Below are positions 15,229-22,625 of a DNA stretch of 64,000 bases, one piece after another. Each line of letters begins with the position of its first letter. The first letter of the stretch is position 1. A program made the position numbers and the translations under genes. Source of the stretch: an uncultured Eubacteriales bacterium (lineage in GTDB: Bacteria; Bacillota; Clostridia; Oscillospirales; Acutalibacteraceae); the NCBI GenBank assembly GCA_934457415.1, contig CAKSHM010000004.1, forward strand, positions 1 to 64,000, written 5' to 3'. The notes beneath the pieces were generated by a model. The model made no database searches, was not told the origin of the DNA, and was given only the letters and a program-made list of their open reading frames with translations.

Positions 15229-15822
15229 TCAAGCAGTGTATGTTGACATAAAATCCGCTATATCTTTTTCACAGCCGCGCATTGCAAGAATTGTCATTTC
15301 AAAAAGCTTGTCAAGCTCCCAGCCTAAATTTTCGGCACCTGTTCTTATAACATCTCTTGAACATCCTGCGGCGAATTTCTTATCCTTGAATTTTTTCTTA
15401 AGGCTTGAAACTTCCATATCGCATACCGATTTCGAAGGTCTCATAAGCGCGGCGGACCAGATAAGCCCCGTAAGCTCGTCGGCGGCAAAAAGCACCTTTT
15501 CCATTTCTGCCTCAGGCTTTATGTCGCAGCAGATTCCGTATCCGTGAGAGCATATTGAGGTTATCATATCCTCACTGACACCGGCCGGTCTTAAAAGCTC
15601 GGGCGCTTTTTTGCAGTGCTCTTCGGGATAAAGCTCGAAATCTATGTCGTGCAAAAGTCCTACCGTTCCCCAGTATTCCGTCTCGTCTCCGAAACCTAAA
15701 GCGCCGGCATAGTATTTCATAACCGCTTCAACCGTCAGCGCGTGCTGAATATGAAACGGTTCCTTGTTGTACTTTTTTAAAAGCTCAAAGGCTGCATCTC
15801 TTGAAATATTACTTTTTCTCAT
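15229..15822 (-). CDS. HD-domain (HDIG-like) hydrolase
   Basis: A 197-residue HD-superfamily protein with metal-binding histidines in EPFHIQHALTVEAVM, the core GLLHDIDFELYPEEH, and a later SICSHGYG. The fold hydrolyses phosphate esters such as nucleotides. The length and motifs match the many uncharacterised HD proteins of Clostridia. It precedes the SpoT-like HD gene by 3 bases, so two metal-dependent phosphohydrolases are made together. The substrate is unknown. Confidence 0.8.
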   Translation of the reverse strand: MRKSNISRDAAFELLKKYNKEPFHIQHALTVEAVMKYYAGALGFGDETEYWGTVGLLHDIDFELYPEEHCKKAPELLRPAGVSEDMITSICSHGYGICCDIKPEAEMEKVLFAADELTGLIWSAALMRPSKSVCDMEVSSLKKKFKDKKFAAGCSRDVIRTGAENLGWELDKLFEMTILAMRGCEKDIADFMSTYTA

Positions 15823-15901
15823 ATCAAGACTTCCCTTTAAAATTACATTATAAATGTATTATAATGCTTTAAAAAATTATTTTCAAGAAGGAACGAATAT
15901 A

Positions 15902-15943
15902 AAATCATAAATCCGCCGATTTTAATCGGCGGATTTATGATTT
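15902..15943 (-). terminator. tRNA-Pro terminator (long perfect hairpin)
   Basis: AAATCATAAATCCGCCGAT pairs perfectly with its complement around a 4-base loop, immediately downstream of the tRNA on the minus strand. Confidence 0.88.
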
Positions 15944-16019
15944 TGGTCCGAGTGACAGGACTTGAACCTGCGGCCTCTTGACCCCCAGTCAAGCGCGCTA
16001 CCAGCTGCGCCACACCCGG
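15944..16019 (-). tRNA. tRNA-Pro (anticodon GGG)
   Basis: Acceptor CCGGGTG/CACTCGG, anticodon stem CTTGA/TCAAG with loop CTGGGGG, T-arm GGTTCAAGTCC, encoded CCA. It begins only 36 bases after the ptsH stop, with no promoter seen between, so it may be processed from the ptsH transcript. Confidence 0.97.
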
Positions 16020-16055
16020 ATATGTACCGGCAATTTAAGCCGGAATTGGGATAAA

Positions 16056-16319
16056 TCAATCGGAAAAGCCTGAATCAACAAGCTCAACAAGTCCGTCGAG
16101 AGCTTCCTTTTCATCGCTGCCGTCGGAAATTATACGAATAGTAGCTCCGCCGACAATTCCAAGAGAAAGTACGCCTAAAAGGCTCTTGGCATTGACCTTT
16201 CTATCGTCCTTTTCTACCCAGATAGAAGACTTGTATTCATTAGCCTTTTGGATGAAAAAGGTTGCAGGGCGGGCATGAAGACCAACCTGATTTTTAATAA
16301 CTACATCTTTAACGCACAT
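16056..16319 (-). CDS. ptsH: HPr-family phosphocarrier protein
   Basis: An 87-residue HPr. Both control residues are in register: His15 in VGLHARPAT (phosphorylated by enzyme I) and Ser46 in NAKSLLGVLSLG (phosphorylated by HPr kinase), so it can act in sugar transport and in CcpA-type catabolite control. No enzyme I adjoins it; the gene has its own promoter and continues into tRNA-Pro. Unlike Crh, it keeps the catalytic histidine. Confidence 0.92.
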   Translation of the reverse strand: MCVKDVVIKNQVGLHARPATFFIQKANEYKSSIWVEKDDRKVNAKSLLGVLSLGIVGGATIRIISDGSDEKEALDGLVELVDSGFSD

Positions 16320-16370
16320 ACCAAATTCTCCTTATCTTTACAGGTAAAAATCATTTTACGCGATATATAG

Positions 16371-16398
16371 ATTATACCACATTTAATGAAATCGTCAA
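16371..16398 (-). promoter_or_regulatory. Sigma-A promoter of ptsH
   Basis: On the minus strand TTGACG (16393-16398), 16-base spacer, TATAAT (16371-16376). Confidence 0.85.
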
Positions 16399-16484
16399 CA
16401 ATTTGTTAATAAGTTCTAATAATCCCCCAATGTTTTCGTAAAAACTAACTTGTTATTTGGTAAAAATGATGTAATAAAATGTAG

Positions 16485-17222
16485 CTATTTGGAACTTTTA
16501 AAGTTTAGGCCCAAAAGCTTGCAGTCCTTTTTCGAAAGCACAAGACTCTCAAAAAGCTCAGGTCTGCGATCTCTTGTAGTTTCAAGCTGTTTAAGTCTCC
16601 GCCAATCGGCGATTTTTGCATGGTCGCCCGATAAAAGAACGGGCGGAACCTCTCTTCCGTTAAAAAGGGGCGGACGCGTGTACTGCGGGTATTCAAGCAA
16701 ACCGTCAAAGTGGCTTTCGTCCTCGAAACATATATCTTCGGAAAGCACCTTAGGCAGCATTCTGCATACTGCATCGGTTAAAATCATTGCGGGTAATTCT
16801 CCGCCGGTTACAACATAATCGCCGACCGATATTTCCTCATCCACAATTTCTTCGATAATTCTTTCGTCGATCCCCTCATAGTGACCGCATAAAATTACAA
16901 TTCTGTCAAGCTCTGCAAGCTCGCGTACCCTTTTTTGGTCGAGTGTTTTGCCTTTTGGCGACATATAAATCAAATGCGGCTTTGGCTCGTTTTCGCCGTA
17001 AAGGCTTTTATAACAGCTGTAAATCGGGGGAGCCGCCATGATCATGCCCATTCCGCCGCCGTAAGGCGAATCGTCCACCTTATTGTGTTTATTCCCCGAA
17101 AAATCCCTTATATCTGTACAGACAATTTCAACCTTTCCGGTTTTTCTCGCTCTGCCGATAATGCTTTCAGACAAAACAGTTTCGCACATGTCGGGGAAAA
17201 GGGTCATTATGTCAATTCTCAT
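16485..17222 (-). CDS. trmD: tRNA (guanine37-N1)-methyltransferase
   Basis: A 245-residue SPOUT-class methyltransferase that makes m1G37 in tRNAs reading CNN/GNN codons and prevents frameshifting. Markers: MRIDIMTLFPDM at the start, DDSPYGGGMGMIM, ILCGHYEGIDERI in the SAM-binding knot, and ISVGDYVVTGGELPAM. ATG 17222 lies inside the end of rimM, an 11-base overlap. Last gene of the ylxM-ffh-rpsP-khpA-rimM-trmD operon. No rplS follows within the window; ptsH is on the same side instead. Confidence 0.96.
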   Translation of the reverse strand: MRIDIMTLFPDMCETVLSESIIGRARKTGKVEIVCTDIRDFSGNKHNKVDDSPYGGGMGMIMAAPPIYSCYKSLYGENEPKPHLIYMSPKGKTLDQKRVRELAELDRIVILCGHYEGIDERIIEEIVDEEISVGDYVVTGGELPAMILTDAVCRMLPKVLSEDICFEDESHFDGLLEYPQYTRPPLFNGREVPPVLLSGDHAKIADWRRLKQLETTRDRRPELFESLVLSKKDCKLLGLNFKSSK

Positions 17223-17724
17223 CGTCAAAAATCCCTTTCAGCGGTGTAATTTTAATGATTTCGTTTTCTATATCCACTTCTTTTACCACATCGTCAATTA
17301 CGGGGATAAGATATTCTTTCCCGTTTTGCTCAATGTGCCAGACATCATTGGCTCCTGTTGAAGAAACATCGCTTAAAATGCCGAGCAATCTGCCGCTTGA
17401 AAAATCAAAAACCTTACAGCCCATAAGCTCGTCAATAAAGTACCTTCCTTCGGGGAGATAAGCGTCCTCCCGTTTTATATAAAAGGTCTTGCCCCTTAAG
17501 CTTTCGGCTTTTTCTATCGAGTCAACCCCCGAAATATCAATAAGCGCAACGGCCCCGTGTGGCTTTGCCGATGTGACGGAAAGCTCTTTTTTGTCGCTGT
17601 CTATAAAAAATCTTTTATAGGAGCATACGCTTTCGCTGCTGTCCGCCCAAGGATTTAACCTTAAAGTTCCTCTTATTCCGTGAGTGCCGACGATTTTTCC
17701 TGCTTCAAGATATTCTTTTTTCAA
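17212..17724 (-). CDS. rimM: 16S rRNA processing protein RimM
   Basis: A ~170-residue assembly factor for the 30S head. The N-terminal beta-barrel begins LEAGKIVGTHGIRGTLRLNPW; the C-terminal PRC-barrel contains DELMGCKVFD and YLIPVIDDVVKEVD. The TTG at 17724 is preferred because AAAAAGGA lies 8-10 bases upstream; earlier in-frame codons would run into a hairpin. It overlaps trmD and follows khpA after a hairpin. Confidence 0.93.
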   Translation of the reverse strand: MKKEYLEAGKIVGTHGIRGTLRLNPWADSSESVCSYKRFFIDSDKKELSVTSAKPHGAVALIDISGVDSIEKAESLRGKTFYIKREDAYLPEGRYFIDELMGCKVFDFSSGRLLGILSDVSSTGANDVWHIEQNGKEYLIPVIDDVVKEVDIENEIIKITPLKGIFDDEN

Positions 17725-17753
17725 AAAACCATCCTTTTTAAGATTATAAATTA

Positions 17754-17775
17754 CCCCCGAAAGGAATTTCGGGGG
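17754..17775 (-). terminator. Intra-operon hairpin between khpA and rimM
   Basis: CCCCCGAAA/TTTCGGGGG with a 4-base loop but only a weak U-rich tail. It probably reduces read-through or sets an mRNA processing end rather than stopping transcription fully. Confidence 0.6.
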
Positions 17776-17791
17776 CGCAAAAAATTTCATA

Positions 17792-18025
17792 TCAGTCTAT
17801 CTCAACGGATATTTTTTCACCGCTGCGGTTAGCCGCCGCACGCATAACGGTACGGATAGCCTTGGCAATTCTGCCCTGCTTTCCGATAACACGTCCCATA
17901 TCGTCCTCAGCAACATGAAGATGATAAACTGTTACGCCCTCGTCATTAGGCTCGTCTGCCGTAACGGAAACAGCCTCAGGCTCTTTTACAAGTCCCGCGG
18001 CTATGATTTTTAAAAGTTCCTGCAT
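17792..18025 (-). CDS. khpA: KH-domain RNA-binding protein KhpA
   Basis: A 77-residue single type II KH domain, MQELLKIIAAGLVKEPEAVSV..., with the GRVIGKQGRIAKAIRT GxxG loop. In Gram-positives KhpA pairs with KhpB/EloR to bind RNA and affect cell division and elongation. Its place between rpsP and rimM is the classic one. The length is normal. Confidence 0.95.
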   Translation of the reverse strand: MQELLKIIAAGLVKEPEAVSVTADEPNDEGVTVYHLHVAEDDMGRVIGKQGRIAKAIRTVMRAAANRSGEKISVEID

Positions 18026-18040
18026 AAATTGATCTCCTTA

Positions 18041-18283
18041 TTAAAGAATGCCGTTTTTCTTGAGCAATGCCTTAACGGTATCGGTGGGCTGAGCGCCGTT
18101 CGATATCCACTGCTTTGCTTTTTCAGCGTCAATCTTAACGTCAGCCGGATTTTTGGTAGGATCGTAATATCCGATCTCTTCTATAAAGCGGCCGTCACGC
18201 GGAAATCTTGAATCTGCAACAACTACACGGTAGAAAGGAGCCTTTTTAGCGCCTAATCTGCGAAGTCTGATTTTAACTGCCAT
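18041..18283 (-). CDS. rpsP: 30S ribosomal protein S16
   Basis: An 80-residue protein of the 30S body, MAVKIRLRRLGAKKAPFYRVVVADSR..., the diagnostic start. It sits between ffh and khpA as in most Firmicutes; GGAGG is present before the ATG. Confidence 0.98.
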   Translation of the reverse strand: MAVKIRLRRLGAKKAPFYRVVVADSRFPRDGRFIEEIGYYDPTKNPADVKIDAEKAKQWISNGAQPTDTVKALLKKNGIL

Positions 18284-18329
18284 TATTTACACCTCCGAAT
18301 AAAAAGTAAATATTTAAAAGGCAAAAGCC

Positions 18330-19682
18330 TTATAAACCGAATTTGCCGGGCATATTCATATTGCGCATATTTCTCATAACATTGCGCCTGCCGCCCTTGC
18401 CGCCTAACTGCTTGAACATTTTTTTCATCTGCTCATACTGTCTTAAAAGCCGGTTGACCTCTTCAACAGACTGTCCGCAGCCCGCTGCTATTCGCTTTTT
18501 TCTCGACCCGTTTATGATATCGGGCTTTTCGCGCTCTTTTTTTGTCATTGATTTTATAATCGCTTCGACTCTTAACATCTGGCGGTCGTCTATATCAACA
18601 TTCTTAAGCTTGCTTTCCATTCCCGGAATCATTGAAAGCAGACTTTTTATACTTCCCATTTTTTGAATCTGCTGGAACTGGGAAAGCAAATCGTTCATAT
18701 CAAACTTGTTTTCCTGAAGCCTTTTTGCGGTTTCCTGAGCCTTTTTCTCGTCAATCTCGTTTTCAACCTTTTCAATCAGAGAAAAAACATCGCCCATTCC
18801 GAGAATTCTCGAAGCCATACGGTCAGGGTGAAATTCCTCCAAATCGTCAAGCTTTTCGCCGGTACCCGCAAATAATATGGGCTTGCCTGTTACCGCCTTT
18901 ACCGAAAGCGCGGCGCCGCCTCTTGTATCACCGTCAAGCTTGGTAATGATAACGCCGTCAATCTCAAGAATATCGTTAAACGCCTTTGCGACATTTACCG
19001 CGTCCTGACCTATCATAGAATCAATGACAAGCAGGGTGTCGGTAACATCGACAGTCTCGGTAATTCGTTTAAGCTCATCCATAAGCTCGGAATCAATGTG
19101 CAGCCTGCCCGCGGTATCTAAAATAACATAATCATAACCATGGTCTTTAGCATGCTTTACGGCCTCAAACGCTATTTTTTCGGGTTTTTCGGTTCCCATT
19201 TCGAAAACCGGCGCTCCCACGGCGCTTCCTACAACCTTTAATTGCTCAATAGCGGCAGGTCTGTAAATATCGCAGGCGACAAGAAGCGGCCTGCTGCCCT
19301 TAGCCTTTAAATATTTTGCAAGCTTTGCACTGTGTGTTGTTTTACCCGAACCCTGAAGACCGCACATCATAATAACGGTCGGAATTTTTGATGAGGTTTT
19401 AAGTCTCGTCTGTTCGCTTCCCATAAGCTCGGTCAGCTGGTCACGGACGATTTTCATAATCATCTGCGCGGCGGTAAGGCTTTCGAAAACATTTTCTCCC
19501 ACGCATTTTTCGGCGACAGAATTTGTAAAATCCTTTGCAACCTTATAGTTGACATCGGCTTCAAGCAGAGCGAGTCTTACCTCGCGCATTGCTTCTTTTA
19601 CATCGCTCTCGGAAATTTTTCCCTTATTTCTGAGCTTTTTGAAAATTCCGCCCAATTTATCCTGAAGATTGTTAAAAGCCAT
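18330..19682 (-). CDS. ffh: Signal recognition particle protein Ffh
   Basis: A 450-residue SRP GTPase that binds signal sequences and 4.5S RNA and brings ribosomes to FtsY/SecYEG. The N domain (1-95) precedes the G domain with GLQGSGKTTHSAKL, DTAGRLHID and TKLDGDTRGGAA. The Met-rich M domain (about 320-450) includes GSRKKRIAAGCGQSVEEVN, the RNA-binding helix. It lies 14 bases after ylxM. A 4.5S RNA gene was not noticed in the window. Confidence 0.97.
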   Translation of the reverse strand: MAFNNLQDKLGGIFKKLRNKGKISESDVKEAMREVRLALLEADVNYKVAKDFTNSVAEKCVGENVFESLTAAQMIMKIVRDQLTELMGSEQTRLKTSSKIPTVIMMCGLQGSGKTTHSAKLAKYLKAKGSRPLLVACDIYRPAAIEQLKVVGSAVGAPVFEMGTEKPEKIAFEAVKHAKDHGYDYVILDTAGRLHIDSELMDELKRITETVDVTDTLLVIDSMIGQDAVNVAKAFNDILEIDGVIITKLDGDTRGGAALSVKAVTGKPILFAGTGEKLDDLEEFHPDRMASRILGMGDVFSLIEKVENEIDEKKAQETAKRLQENKFDMNDLLSQFQQIQKMGSIKSLLSMIPGMESKLKNVDIDDRQMLRVEAIIKSMTKKEREKPDIINGSRKKRIAAGCGQSVEEVNRLLRQYEQMKKMFKQLGGKGGRRNVMRNMRNMNMPGKFGL

Positions 19683-19696
19683 TTTGCACCGCCTTT

Positions 19697-20005
19697 CTAA
19701 AGTGTGCTTATTATCTTTAAAATTTGTTTAATTGCGCTTTCGTCACCGCTTTGAGCCGGTCCGGCAAGAGCTTTAAGGGAAGAAAAATTTTTTTCATACC
19801 CGCACTGCTTTTCAAGCTCATAAAGTCTTTTTTCGGCGCGCTTTATATGATCGCACACGCATTGCCTAGTTATACCCTCGTTCTGCGAGATTTCGGCAAG
19901 CGACAGATCGTCGTTAAAATAATACTCGCAAAGCTCCCGTTGCTTTTTGCTTAAAGCGAACCCGTAAACATCCAGAAGCGAAGAAACATGAAGATCCTTT
20001 TGCAC
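19697..20005 (-). CDS. ylxM: YlxM-type helix-turn-helix protein
   Basis: A 102-residue sigma-region-4-like DNA-binding protein, with LSKKQRELCEYYFNDDLSLAEIS then GITRQCVCDHIKRAEKRLYELE. In Firmicutes ylxM lies directly before ffh; in streptococci it assists the SRP GTPase cycle. It begins with GTG, preceded by GAGGTG at 7 bases. Confidence 0.92.
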   Translation of the reverse strand: MQKDLHVSSLLDVYGFALSKKQRELCEYYFNDDLSLAEISQNEGITRQCVCDHIKRAEKRLYELEKQCGYEKNFSSLKALAGPAQSGDESAIKQILKIISTL

Positions 20006-20039
20006 GGGAACGCACCTCTTTACTCTTTAATACCATGAC

Positions 20040-20068
20040 ATTCTACCACATTTCAGACAGCCTGTCAA
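20040..20068 (-). promoter_or_regulatory. Sigma-A promoter of the ylxM-ffh operon
   Basis: On the minus strand TTGACA (20063-20068), 17-base spacer, TAGAAT (20040-20045). Confidence 0.85.
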
Positions 20069-20085
20069 GTTTTTTTCTTTACACC

Positions 20086-20114
20086 TTGAAAAAAGCTTCG
20101 TATTACTATATAAT
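20086..20114 (+). promoter_or_regulatory. Sigma-A promoter of the peptide-binding lipoprotein gene
   Basis: TTGAAA (20086-20091), 17-base spacer, TATAAT (20109-20114). The leader to ATG 20131 is about 10 bases, with GGTGAT as the only ribosome contact. Confidence 0.85.
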
Positions 20115-20130
20115 TAAAATCGGTGATATA

Positions 20131-21618
20131 ATGAAAAAGCTTTTAAATTTTATATCTTTAATACTTTGCGGTATAGTTTTAATTACTCTTTGCTCCTGCG
20201 GCAAGGCATATTTAAAGGAATGTATATATTTTAATCTTTCCGCTGCACCTGTTTCTCTTGACCCCCAGACCGCGTCGGACGATAACGAGCTTTTAATTGT
20301 CCGTAATACCTTTGAGGGACTGTTAAGAAAGGATAAGGACGGTAAAATTACAAACGGTGCTGCCGAAAGCTATGAAAAAAACGGCCTTACCTATACTTTT
20401 AAAATAAGGAAGAATTCGGAATATTTTGACGGGACAAAGCTTACCGCCGCCGATTTCGTTTTCGCTTTCAAAAGGGCGGTCGACCCTAAAACCGCCGCAC
20501 CTTTTGCTAAGAGACTTAAAGCCGTAGGAAATGCGGGAAGCATACTTGCAGGAAAAGCTGATAAAAACAGCCTTGCGGTAAGAGCAGAGGATGATTACAC
20601 GCTTGAAATAAGACTTGACAGCGAGGACGAATTCTTTTTGGACACACTTACAACCAGCGTTTGTATGCCGTGTAACGAAAAGTTTTTTAATAAAAGCGTC
20701 GGAAAATACGGGCTTGAGAAAAAATATGTCCTTGCAAACGGCTCTTATTATATCGGAAGATGGAATACGGACGATTTCGGAATAAGGCTTTATAAGAACA
20801 ATAACTATAAAGGCGACTTTTCCGCGCTAAACGCGTCGGTTTTCCTGTCTCACAATACCGAAAAAAGCGCGCCCGACCTGATTAAGGACAATACCTTTGA
20901 TATGGCGTTTTTAAAAAACGGAGAAATTGAAAATGCCAAGAAAAACGGATTGAATGTAAAGTCCTGTCAGAACAGCCTTATTGTGATGACGGTAGGTCAG
21001 GAATTTTCAAAGGAAATTGCGCTTGCGATAAGCTGCGCTGCGGGCAGGTCGGTTTATGAAAAGCTACTTCCTAAGGGCTTTGAAGCGGCGGACGGAATTT
21101 ATCCCGATATAATTACAGAGGGCTTAAATACGGACCTGCCTGCCTATGAAAGGGAATACAATATCGAAAAGGCAAAGGAGCTTATTTCCTCGGCAGTAAA
21201 AAGAACGGACGACAAGGTATTTCCCTCGGCAACGCTTTATTATTATGACGATGAAAGCATTAAGCCTGCTGTTTCCGCCATAGTTTCGCACTGGCAGCAA
21301 AATCTCAGCGCGTTTGTAAACATTAAGCCAAGCTCAAATAAGGACGCTTTAATGTCCGAGCTTAAAAATCAGACCCTGCAGTTTGCGGTTTTCCCCGTAA
21401 AGGCAAAAAGCTCAAGACCCGAGGAATTTTTGGAGTTTTTCGGGGCTGACGGCTCAGACCTTTCCTCCGCTCAGAAAAAAATCCTGGCCTCAAACAGAAT
21501 AATTCCGCTCGCGTTTTCTTCTGTAAGCGCTGCATACCCCGAAAATATTTCAAATGTTTTCTTTGACAGCTCAAACGGATATATAGATTTTTCCTTTGTT
21601 ATTAAAAAGGGGCAGTAA
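20131..21618 (+). CDS. Oligopeptide ABC transporter substrate-binding lipoprotein (OppA-like)
   Basis: A 495-residue SBP_bac_5 family protein. The signal peptide ends in the lipobox LCSC, followed by the family segment SLDPQTASDDNELLIVRNTFEGLL and the YTFKIRKNSEYFDGTKLTAADFVFAFKR block, which form the first lobe. It would capture peptides outside the membrane. No permease or ATPase gene adjoins it, so it is an orphan receptor that must share a transporter. The frame is open upstream to 20035, but the promoter lies within that stretch, which fixes the start at 20131. Confidence 0.9.
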   Translation: MKKLLNFISLILCGIVLITLCSCGKAYLKECIYFNLSAAPVSLDPQTASDDNELLIVRNTFEGLLRKDKDGKITNGAAESYEKNGLTYTFKIRKNSEYFDGTKLTAADFVFAFKRAVDPKTAAPFAKRLKAVGNAGSILAGKADKNSLAVRAEDDYTLEIRLDSEDEFFLDTLTTSVCMPCNEKFFNKSVGKYGLEKKYVLANGSYYIGRWNTDDFGIRLYKNNNYKGDFSALNASVFLSHNTEKSAPDLIKDNTFDMAFLKNGEIENAKKNGLNVKSCQNSLIVMTVGQEFSKEIALAISCAAGRSVYEKLLPKGFEAADGIYPDIITEGLNTDLPAYEREYNIEKAKELISSAVKRTDDKVFPSATLYYYDDESIKPAVSAIVSHWQQNLSAFVNIKPSSNKDALMSELKNQTLQFAVFPVKAKSSRPEEFLEFFGADGSDLSSAQKKILASNRIIPLAFSSVSAAYPENISNVFFDSSNGYIDFSFVIKKGQ

Positions 21619-21631
21619 TTTTTTAATATTC

Positions 21632-21645
21632 GTCGGTAAATGTCG
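21632..21645 (+). promoter_or_regulatory. Shared motif GTCGGTAAATGTCG upstream of toxin locus 2
   Basis: One purine different from the copy at 6585-6598 and about the same distance from the toxin start. It lies between the upstream gene's stop and the perfect AGGAGGTGAT ribosome site. Confidence 0.45.
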
Positions 21646-21691
21646 CATATCTAATAATTATAATCATTTCCTAGACAGGAGGTGATTATAA

Positions 21692-22264
21692 TTGAATTTA
21701 GATATATTTGCATACTTATTATTGCAGATTGTCAATGGAAAAAATTGGAATCCGATTTTCAGGGAAAGCAATAATTATAAAAATTGGATTGCTTCTCTGG
21801 ATTTAAAGACTTGTCTCGAATGTAAATCATATCACGGGAAAATATGGAACATAAATGAAAGCCCTGATAACAAACCGCCTTTGCATCCCAACTGCAGATG
21901 TTTAATTACACCAATGAAAGCTATAAATTCAGGTACAGCAACAAACATCGGTTTAAACGGTGCAGATTGGTATATAAAAAAATATAACAAATTGCCAAAT
22001 TATTATATTAGCTTTGAAGAAGCAATTAAAGCAGGTTGGAGAAAAAGCAAGTGGCTTTCTAATTTTCTTCCTAATAAGATGCTTTATGGCGGAATTTATG
22101 ATAATGTAGATTTTCGTTTGCCTTATAGCAAAGATCGAATTTGGCATGAAGCAGATTTAAACTATAAAACAGGGAAGAGAAATGGACAAAGGATTTTATG
22201 GTCTAATGACGGGCTTGTTTTTGTAAGCTACGACCATTATAAAACATTTTTTGAAATAATTTAG
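21692..22264 (+). CDS. Barnase-family ribonuclease toxin with MuF-like N-terminal motif
   Basis: A 190-residue protein. Residues 41-70 hold TCLEC...HGKIW...PPLHPNCRC, the zinc-ligand-like end of phage Mu F/SPP1 gp7 head proteins. Residues ~86-190 are a barnase domain: NGADWYIKKYNKLP, then WHEADLNY, GKRNGQRILWSNDG and YDHYKTF. Aligned to barnase, the catalytic Glu73, Arg83, Arg87 and His102 correspond to Glu153, Arg163, Arg167 and His182, all kept, so RNase activity is likely. TTG start behind AGGAGGTGAT. No signal peptide and no secretion genes nearby. A barstar gene follows after 10 bases. Confidence 0.88.
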   Translation: MNLDIFAYLLLQIVNGKNWNPIFRESNNYKNWIASLDLKTCLECKSYHGKIWNINESPDNKPPLHPNCRCLITPMKAINSGTATNIGLNGADWYIKKYNKLPNYYISFEEAIKAGWRKSKWLSNFLPNKMLYGGIYDNVDFRLPYSKDRIWHEADLNYKTGKRNGQRILWSNDGLVFVSYDHYKTFFEII

Positions 22265-22274
22265 GAGAAAAAAT

Positions 22275-22562
22275 ATGAAAACAATAGTTCTTGATTTAAC
22301 CGGCTGTAAATATATAAATGAAATTCATGAAAAAATAAGAATTGCATTTGATTTTCCTGCTTGGTACGGTAAAAACTGGAGCGCTTTTTGGGATCTGCTC
22401 AGAAGCGAATGCGACGCTCAAAAGGTTGTTATTAAGGGCGAAAATACTCTTCCTGAAGAATTTGCGCCCGAAACAGAAAAATTGCATAACATTCTGAATA
22501 AGAATATAGAATTTTGCAAAGATTTGGGCTTAGACAGCTTTTCTTATGAAGTAATTTCTTAA
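22275..22562 (+). CDS. Barstar-family inhibitor (immunity protein)
   Basis: A 95-residue barstar homologue: MKTIVLDLTGCKYINEIHEK, then FPAWYGKNWSAFWDLL, matching the barstar inhibitory loop and helix (YYGENLDALWD). The key Asp39 equivalent is kept, the Asp35 equivalent is Ser. It blocks the active site of barnase-type RNases by forming a tight complex. AGGAG precedes the ATG, and the gene is 10 bases after the toxin, as expected for a self-protecting pair. Confidence 0.92.
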   Translation: MKTIVLDLTGCKYINEIHEKIRIAFDFPAWYGKNWSAFWDLLRSECDAQKVVIKGENTLPEEFAPETEKLHNILNKNIEFCKDLGLDSFSYEVIS

Positions 22563-22580
22563 AGCCGGTATAAAAGCAAT

Positions 22581-22612
22581 CGCCCTGCCGAATTTTTTCG
22601 GCAGGGCGAAAT
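22581..22612. terminator. Bidirectional terminator after barstar
   Basis: CGCCCTGCCGAA/TTCGGCAGGGCG with a T4 loop; shared with the converging XRE gene. Confidence 0.88.
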
Positions 22613-22625
22613 ATTATTCTGAATA

